Source: Bacteroidota bacterium
Lineage (GTDB): Bacteria; Bacteroidota; Ignavibacteria; UBA10030
Length of the DNA stretch: 6,364 nt
NCBI GenBank assembly: GCA_025455125.1
Contig: JALONE010000068.1
Span: 1 to 6,364 of the forward strand
Direction: 5' to 3'
Part shown: piece after piece, positions 5,887 through 6,364 of the stretch
Position numbering within the stretch: the first letter of the stretch is position 1
How the letters are laid out: each line of letters begins with the position of its first letter
The notes under the pieces: model-generated
The model's input: only the letters and a program-made list of their open reading frames with translations
Database searches by the model: none
Told to the model about the DNA's origin: nothing
Translations under genes and position numbers: made by a program

Positions 5887-6364
5887 ATGAGATTACCCGT
5901 TTCGATGCTGAGCCTCCTATTTCTGGCCGGTTGCGCGGCCGGTCCTTTTGTTGAACGGTCATCCGTCCCCCTTGCCCCGGGTGTGACGTACACGCATTAC
6001 CGGTCGACCGACACGAATGAGATTCACGTTGTTGCCGTGGACCTGGGGGCGAAGGGGATTCGTCTCGAAGCAGGCCGTGCAAAAGGTCTCGTCCGAACAT
6101 CGTCGATCGCGCAAGATGCCTCACGTCCTGAAGCGCCGGTCCTCGCGGCGGTGAATGCCGACTTCTTCAGCTTTTCATCCGGGTGGCCCGTTGGGATCCT
6201 GGTCCATGATGGTGAGATCTGGACGGCTCTCGAAACAAGACGTTCGCATCTACTGATCGACGAGGTTGGCGATGCGCGGATCGAACGGATCACGATCGAC
6301 GGATCCGCGTCCGTTGGGAACGGCGTTGAGTGGACCATCGATGCGGTGAACCAGCCCGTGCCCA
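5887..6364 (+). CDS. Lipoprotein with phosphodiester glycosidase (NAGPA/DUF2233) domain, partial
   Basis: The gene runs off the right edge; 159 residues are visible with no stop. The N-terminus is a textbook lipoprotein signal: R2, a hydrophobic core at about 5-14 and a perfect lipobox LAGC with lipidated Cys16. After a short tether the sequence matches the start of the NAGPA (phosphodiester glycosidase, PF09992) family: GVTYTHYRST, a strand-rich segment, then VLAAVNADFF at 85-94 with the characteristic N-x-D/G-F-F core, and GWPVGILVHDGEIW, the usual following strand-turn-strand. Related proteins act on sugar phosphodiesters or are annotated in exopolysaccharide metabolism; the substrate here is unknown. 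The start is supported by GGAG at 5873-5876, 10 bases before ATG, and lies 1 base after the DUF167 stop. It is the second predicted lipoprotein in this cluster. The missing C-terminus prevents checking the rest of the active site. Confidence 0.82.
   Translation, partial: MRLPVSMLSLLFLAGCAAGPFVERSSVPLAPGVTYTHYRSTDTNEIHVVAVDLGAKGIRLEAGRAKGLVRTSSIAQDASRPEAPVLAAVNADFFSFSSGWPVGILVHDGEIWTALETRRSHLLIDEVGDARIERITIDGSASVGNGVEWTIDAVNQPVP

Overview
The window reads as a GC-rich bacterial chromosome segment with every gene on the + strand and almost no space between genes. It holds two complete ATP synthase genes, then a closely packed run of cell-envelope genes, the last of which runs off the right edge. 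The taxon cannot be fixed from this sequence. A beta-epsilon ATP synthase pair that seems to start its own transcription unit, plus a short TTG-rich spacer with a small hairpin, would fit a GC-rich lineage of the Bacteroidota/Chlorobi/Ignavibacteria side of the tree. That placement is inference. Nothing points to a phage, plasmid, transposon, CRISPR array or tRNA/rRNA gene.

Region 1 (1-1941): a very AT-rich 41-base leader with three evenly spaced T-tracts and a good ribosome binding site leads into atpD (F1 beta) and, 3 bases later, atpC (epsilon). A hairpin followed by a pyrimidine-rich tail (1871-1905) is a candidate terminator for this pair.

Region 2 (1942-5579): alr (alanine racemase), an unrecognised 309-residue protein, a monofunctional mannose-1-phosphate guanylyltransferase and a small RlpA-type lipoprotein. 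Starts and stops overlap at three consecutive junctions (4, 4 and 14 bases), so these four genes are almost certainly co-transcribed and translationally coupled. Alr supplies D-alanine for peptidoglycan, the guanylyltransferase supplies GDP-mannose for surface glycans or glycoconjugates, and RlpA-type proteins act on peptidoglycan. The unrecognised protein has two helix-rich ends joined by a roughly 100-residue proline/acidic linker and is the main unknown of the window.

Region 3 (5580-6364): an 87-base spacer with a 45-base C-free TTG-rich stretch and a perfect 7-bp hairpin, then a 72-residue DUF167/YggU-family protein, then after 1 base the start of a lipoprotein with a phosphodiester glycosidase (NAGPA/DUF2233) type domain, cut by the window end.

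I did not find a clearly new multi-gene system. The parts most worth a second look are the unknown protein embedded in the envelope operon, the repeat-like spacer at 5593-5653 and the phased T-tracts before atpD.
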